This document shows positions 30,493 through 35,093 of a stretch of DNA of 35,093 nt, piece by piece (position 1 is the stretch's first letter; each line of letters begins with the position of its first letter). The notes below the pieces were generated by a model. It saw only the letters and a program-made list of their open reading frames with translations. It did no database searches and was not told the origin of the DNA. The stretch is from the NCBI GenBank assembly GCA_002101225.1, contig LWTN01000229.1, forward strand, positions 1 through 35,093, in the 5' to 3' direction. The stretch comes from Cycloclasticus sp. symbiont of Poecilosclerida sp. M. GTDB taxonomy: Bacteria; Pseudomonadota; Gammaproteobacteria; Methylococcales; Cycloclasticaceae. The translations under genes were made by a program, and so were the position numbers.

Positions 30493-33387
30493 TCAGTCAT
30501 TTTCTAAGGCCTGATAATGTGCATATAATAACTTCAATTCAGGAATAACGGCATCGCTAGCGAGAGCCTCTGAGAACATAGATGATTTCTGCAGCAGTTC
30601 ATCTAAACCATCATTTAATTCAATAATATGCGTGCTAAATTTCTTCGCCATAACGAGAAAATACAAATAATGCATGGAGCGTATAAGCAATTGAGGGTTT
30701 GTTTGAGCTTGCCTAACAGCGGATAAAAGAGCCAATTGCAAAGATCGGGTGTACTTATCGAGCTCTAGTCGGCCATTGATATCTTTACACATGGCAGATA
30801 GCGCCTTTTTTTGACCATCTTCGTTGAAACGCAAGTCAGGCCACGGCCGCTCGATCATTTTACTACCAAATTTTTCTGCATATGCTTTTAGATAACACTA
30901 GGAAATACTTGAGGCGATGCGGTCACCAATAGGGCAGGCGTCACAATCTGCCATGGTGGTTATTGTCGGTAAAAGGGCGTTACGGATATCTTTTGCCGAA
31001 CGATCATAGGACGCGGCTTCTAATCCACGATAGCCGAAACCGGATAACAAAACGATGCGAGTAATTTCATTATAGTTGCCGACTTCGTCTAAAAACTTCC
31101 GCACTGCAGAAGGTTCAATAGGAACAGTTGTCCATGAAATAAAGGCAAGAACGTCCCCAACAATTGAAGAATTGTCGGTTTGCTGCCAGGTGTTTAGTAC
31201 CTGATCTGCAATTTTCTCAGTCACCATTTCATCACGCATAAGCTGACCTGCCATTCGGTAAATGACAGGGTTAAAGGCGGTTTCGCCAAAGTCGACGACA
31301 TTCCCGAGCGTTAAGCACTGTTTAAAATAAAGTGCAATTAGATAGTCGTGCCATTGTCGGTTAGAAAAGCGTATTTTGTTATGGCCCGTAGTAATAAATA
31401 AAGTACGTTGAATCAGGCCCGAGATAAAGTAATGTTCGTTTAGTAGTGAGAGCGCACCCCCCAAGCTTTTGTATTCTTCCTCTAAGGCGTGTTCTTTCAG
31501 ATAAAGCTTCCAATCATTTGCAATGACATTGGCTTCAGTTCTTATTTGATTTAAGCTTATTTCGCCTAAATTGTTTTTGAAAAAGGCCCACGCCATCAAC
31601 ATTAATGAGATCAGTAAATGCTCGCGGTTAAGAAGTGTTCCATCTTGCAACTTGGCATTTTCGAGTCGACTGCGCTTTAAGATTGAATCGATGGAGTGGC
31701 CGATAATGTCGGCGGCATTCAAGCTGCCGTTTTCTAGGTCTGGAGCCTCGTCTAATGAGGCCAAAATAAGGGGCGTTAGTACAATATCCATCAACTTTTG
31801 ATCCTTAATATAATTCAACCAAGTGCTGCAAATGGGAAAATGGCTTTTAGCTTCCTCAACGCTTAGGCGAGAGACTTCATAGGAATCCCTTTTTGAATTT
31901 ACGTATTTTTCTATCCCTGGCAAGCTGTTGCGGCAAACAGTTAAGATTGAAAACCTCTGATTGTTACGATATCGTTGGGTGGCCTCTCTAAAGAGTTTAA
32001 AACTTGGCTGCTGCTGACTTCATGCTGCAAGGCCAAAAATTCATCAAGGCCGTCGAATAGAATGCAGACAGCTTGTGTGTCAAAGCAAGAAATGGCTTTA
32101 GTTGAACGAAAGTAGCGATCAGGGAAAAGATCATTAACCCAGTTTTCGTGCCACTTCCATAAACTATCCCAGTCTAGCTCAGCGCCAAATTCTTGGCTAG
32201 ATGGCATTTGTAGAGGCATAGAAAAGGGGATAATTTTCTGTGGGCTGGGGTTCATCAAATAATCAAAAGACAGGCGCCAGATAAGTTCACGCATGACAGT
32301 TGATTTACCCGAGCCGCCATTACCGGTGAGTAAGAGTTGATGAGGAAAGTTTTATCACTGTTTAAGCGCGCATACATGAGGTCAAATACGCGTTGCTGGC
32401 TCTCAGAATTTGTTGGTTGTGTACTTGAATTTTGTGCGCCAGGTTCAGATCTCCCTATTAAAATTTGCGTACCTAGCTCCCGGTTTAAAGCATCTAGTTT
32501 CCGGGTGATAGCGTAGGCGTGCATCACGAGGTAATAGTTGGAGCCCGAATAATCCATCACTTGTGTGACGAGGATATCCATAATTGGACCATTGATATTG
32601 TCAGGTACTTTTACCGTATCGTGATTGCCGCGAAAGGTTACTTGGCGGGGCCCATTCGTATCAGTGGGGACGGCAACATCCGAGCCTGCAAGAATGTCGA
32701 AAGAGGCGGGGTAGGGTAATCTAAGTTCTTGCGATTTCGCGAGGGCACTTTCATTTTCTGTGTGCAAGGTTCGCAGCCAAGGGTTGTTATGTCGAAGCGA
32801 ATCGATGATTTCATTCTTACCCACATCCGCCGCCCCTTGCGTGAGAGTGCGGATTAATTTAAGAAAGGGCTTAGCGAGCAGATACACATATTTGTAAATT
32901 GATTGTCCAATTCTTGTTAAGGAGGGGTCGCCGCCATTATGTGGTACGGCAACATTAATAATACGGCGTGTTTTAAACCAAAGTGAGGGGCTTTCTGCAA
33001 AGCTAAAAGTATTGTTTTCTATTCCGTGGTTTATTTCATTGAAAGCGGTGTTGAGCATGTGTTTAACAACTAGCCCCCGTGCTATGGGTAATGAAAATTA
33101 TAAAATGGTAACGCTGATACGCAGTATCAAGGCAGGTGCGTAGGTCATCAGCGGCTTGAGGAATACTGGCTTTTTGCCATAAACCCGAGGCGCAAGAAAA
33201 ATTTAGAATATCAACGTTTGAACCGATGCGTTCAGAAAGCCATTCAGGGGGGCTCTTCCCATGTATCGGCTGGGCTGCCAAAGATGCCGTGTACGAAAAC
33301 CACCAGTAAATCTGAACGGTATTTTTTTGCGTCTTTATCGGCTTGATGAAAAAGGCCGTAACGAGTTTTCTGGTTCCAGAAGGCCAT
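30493..33387 (-). pseudogene. Decayed alpha/beta-hydrolase + NACHT/STAND-type NTPase (NLR-like) gene
   Basis: Conceptual product spans ATG 33387 (MAFWNQKTRYGLFHQADKDAKKYRSDLLVVFVHGIFGSPADTWEEPP), ORFs 33281-33063 (FITHSTG nucleophile elbow), 33058-32255, 32294-31941 (LLLTGNGGSGKSTVMREL Walker A; VCILFDGLDEF Walker B), 31923-30898 and, after an in-frame TAG, 30897-30493. Confidence 0.8.
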
Positions 33388-33460
33388 AAAATATTAGAAC
33401 GCTTGGGTTGAACTTATATTGCAGGACAAGAGCAACTTTTTATATAACGCTCAGCAACGG

Positions 33461-33757
33461 TTAGTTTCTTTGTTGGACGAGAATCCACGGTAAAACAATA
33501 ACGGACCAAAGTTCACTCTTCCCTTTTTGCCATAAAGCCGCTTCATTGGTAGAAACGCCCGCGACGAGGCCTTTCTTCATCCAGTTTTCGACGGTCAATT
33601 TGTTGTCATTCGAAATCTCCAGGGCGGCGTCTACAAGGTCAATATTTTTTGCAACGCGTAGCAAATTGCCTTTGGCAAAAAAGCGCTCTAAATCTTTCCA
33701 AGCGATTGCTGCAGTTTCGGCATGTAGCGCATGCCATTTCTCAGTTTTATTTCCCAT
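33461..33757 (-). CDS. DUF2288 family protein
   Basis: HAETAAIAWKDLERFFAKGNLLRVAKNIDLVDAALEISNDN...WSVIVLPWILVQ; typical DUF2288 pattern. Confidence 0.8.
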   Translation of the reverse strand: MGNKTEKWHALHAETAAIAWKDLERFFAKGNLLRVAKNIDLVDAALEISNDNKLTVENWMKKGLVAGVSTNEAALWQKGKSELWSVIVLPWILVQQRN

Positions 33758-33853
33758 TTGTTCATTTTACATGGATTTAAAAGGCTTTCGATGAAGCGAA
33801 TACTTATGAAGTTTGATAATATTCATATACTTTATTCAAGATGAGAGGAATCT

Positions 33854-34288
33854 ATGGAAAACTTTACCCCTTATGCTTCGTCAGCGGGTGGTGTTTTGAT
33901 TGGCATTAGCGCAAGTTTACTCATGTTTTTAAATGGCCGGGTCGCTGGGATTAGCGGTATTGTCGCAGGATTATTTACAAATCCAGCCATGATAGAAAAG
34001 GCGTGGCGTTTTGCCTTTATTACAGGGCTAATTTTAGGTGGTTTAGCCTACGCGAGCTTTAATCCAGTTGAAATTATGCCACGCGAAAACATGAGCACGG
34101 CAATCTTGATTGTAGGTGGTTTACTAGTGGGTTTTGGTACGGCTATGGGCGGCGGTTGCACCAGTGGTCACGGGGTATGTGGCATGTCGCGATTTTCGTT
34201 ACGTTCTATTTTAGCGACATTTACCTTTTTGCTGAGCGGAATTATAACGGTCTATCTTGTGCAGCATGTGATAGGGGGCGCATCGTGA
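33854..34288 (+). CDS. YeeE/YedE family inner membrane protein (half-length, first subunit)
   Basis: GGVLIGISASLLMFLNGRVAGISGIVAGLF; GFGTAMGGGCTSGHGVCGMSRFSLRSI. Confidence 0.9.
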   Translation: MENFTPYASSAGGVLIGISASLLMFLNGRVAGISGIVAGLFTNPAMIEKAWRFAFITGLILGGLAYASFNPVEIMPRENMSTAILIVGGLLVGFGTAMGGGCTSGHGVCGMSRFSLRSILATFTFLLSGIITVYLVQHVIGGAS

Positions 34289-34701
34289 ATAAGTTTATAA
34301 GTGCATTGGCGGCAGGGTTAATATTTGGCGTTGGTCTTGTTTTATCAGGCATGGTTGACCCGAATAAAGTGGTCGGATTTTTAGACGTTGCAGGGAACTG
34401 GGGCCCGAGTTTGATGTTTGTTTTAGGCGGTGCAGTCGTGACAACGACTATTGCGTATCGTTTTATTTTTGCGAAAGGTAAGCCCATGTTTGGTAGTGAT
34501 TTTCACTTACCAACAATCATCAAGGTTGATCAAAAATTATTATTTGGCGCCGCCATTTTTGGAATTGGTTGGGGCTTGATTGGTTATTGCCCGGGTCCTG
34601 CTGTGGCGAGCTTGGGGTTTCGTCCAGAGGGGCCTCTTATTGTTGTTGTGTCAATATTAGCGGGGCTTTTATTATATAAAGTTGTGGAGCGAAGCTCGTA
34701 A
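34285..34701 (+). CDS. YeeE/YedE family membrane protein (half-length, second subunit)
   Basis: GTG start overlapping the TGA of the upstream gene (GTGA); ALAAGLIFGVGLVLSGMVDPNKVVGFLD...GLIGYCPGPAVASLG. The ORF track start (34156) is an upstream over-extension. Confidence 0.9.
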   Translation: MNKFISALAAGLIFGVGLVLSGMVDPNKVVGFLDVAGNWGPSLMFVLGGAVVTTTIAYRFIFAKGKPMFGSDFHLPTIIKVDQKLLFGAAIFGIGWGLIGYCPGPAVASLGFRPEGPLIVVVSILAGLLLYKVVERSS

Positions 34702-34728
34702 GAAATTTTTCGCGTAAACGTAAAAGAC

Positions 34729-34752
34729 CCAAGCTAAATGCTTGGCTTTTTT
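34729..34752 (+). terminator. Rho-independent terminator after the YeeE/YedE pair
   Basis: ccaagc-taaat-gcttgg stem followed by cttttttatt. Confidence 0.85.
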
Positions 34753-34784
34753 ATTGATTAAATTAAGTACTAAGCTTAATTAAT

Positions 34785-35093
34785 CTTGGGTCATGACAAG
34801 TTAAGCGGCTCTTTTCTGAACATTTTGAGTAAAATATTGTATATATCTTGCTCTCGATTATTAAATCTAAACTCACACTCTTTAAGGTGCAAATTGAACA
34901 AACCTTTATCCATTCCTTTAAACTTCACCAGTCGTATTTTAGCATAGCCCCAAAACGACTCAATTCCATTGATATGGCTCGTGCCTCTAACAAACTCATT
35001 TTGGCTATGATGCACTCTAAAATGCTTCTTGTAACCAAAATCGACAAGTCCATTATAACCGCGCCAACCATCAGAATGAATAACGCTGTTGAT
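34785..35093 (-). mobile_element. IS1595-family-like insertion sequence, 3' end (truncated by window edge)
   Basis: Terminal inverted repeat cttgggtcatgacaagttaag (34785-34805) matches the inverse complement of 110-130; transposase C-terminus inside. Confidence 0.85.
34791..35093 (-). CDS. IS1595-like transposase, C-terminal part (partial)
   Basis: INSVIHSDGWRGYNGLVDFGYKKHFRVHHSQNEFVRGTSHINGIESFWGYAKIRLVKFKGMDKGLFNLHLKECEFRFNNREQDIYNILLKMFRKEPLNLS; DDE ISXO2-like C-terminus. Stop codon lies within the TIR. Confidence 0.88.
   Translation of the reverse strand: MNSVIHSDGWRGYNGLVDFGYKKHFRVHHSQNEFVRGTSHINGIESFWGYAKIRLVKFKGMDKGLFNLHLKECEFRFNNREQDIYNILLKMFRKEPLNLS

Noticed and set aside
30493-33387. 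Homopolymer sequencing error as the sole explanation for the broken NLR-like gene
   Set aside because: Not excluded, but long neighbouring genes are intact and one lesion is an in-frame TAG, so genuine decay is favoured.
34156-34701. 181 aa version of the second YeeE/YedE protein
   Set aside because: The first ~43 aa are an out-of-frame reading of the upstream YeeE gene; GTG 34285 gives the natural start.

Overview
The window is a 35 kb gammaproteobacterial chromosomal segment. Both ends lie inside copies of the same IS1595-type insertion sequence: the transposase N-terminus at 1-80 and its C-terminus at 34791-35093, with matching 21-bp terminal inverted repeats. Most of the segment is conserved core: gltB-gltD-hemE; a minus-strand type IV pilus cluster pilT-pilU-fimT/gspH-pilV-pilW-pilX-pilY1-pilE; yggS-proC-yggT; trmB; a fused thiS-thiG; a class I DAHP synthase; asmA-mutY-yggX; tRNA-Phe; a GlsB/YeaQ-type membrane protein; and yceI. 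The accessory part (about 26.6-33.4 kb) holds a very short CRISPR-like array (two identical 36-bp repeats plus a third truncated one, 30-bp spacers, no cas genes), a frameshifted RHS fragment, IS21 and IS4 remnants, a truncated membrane gene, and msbA. It also holds a decayed gene that reconstructs as an alpha/beta-hydrolase + NACHT/STAND-type NTPase (NLR-like architecture), broken by four frameshifts and one in-frame TAG. The most unusual observations are the orphan CRISPR remnant, the broken NLR-like gene, and three apparently functional genes (glsB-like, mutY, fimT-like) with no ATG/GTG/TTG at their homology-supported start. The clearest of these is an ATC 5 nt downstream of AAGGAG. All calls were made by eye from the sequence; no database search was run.
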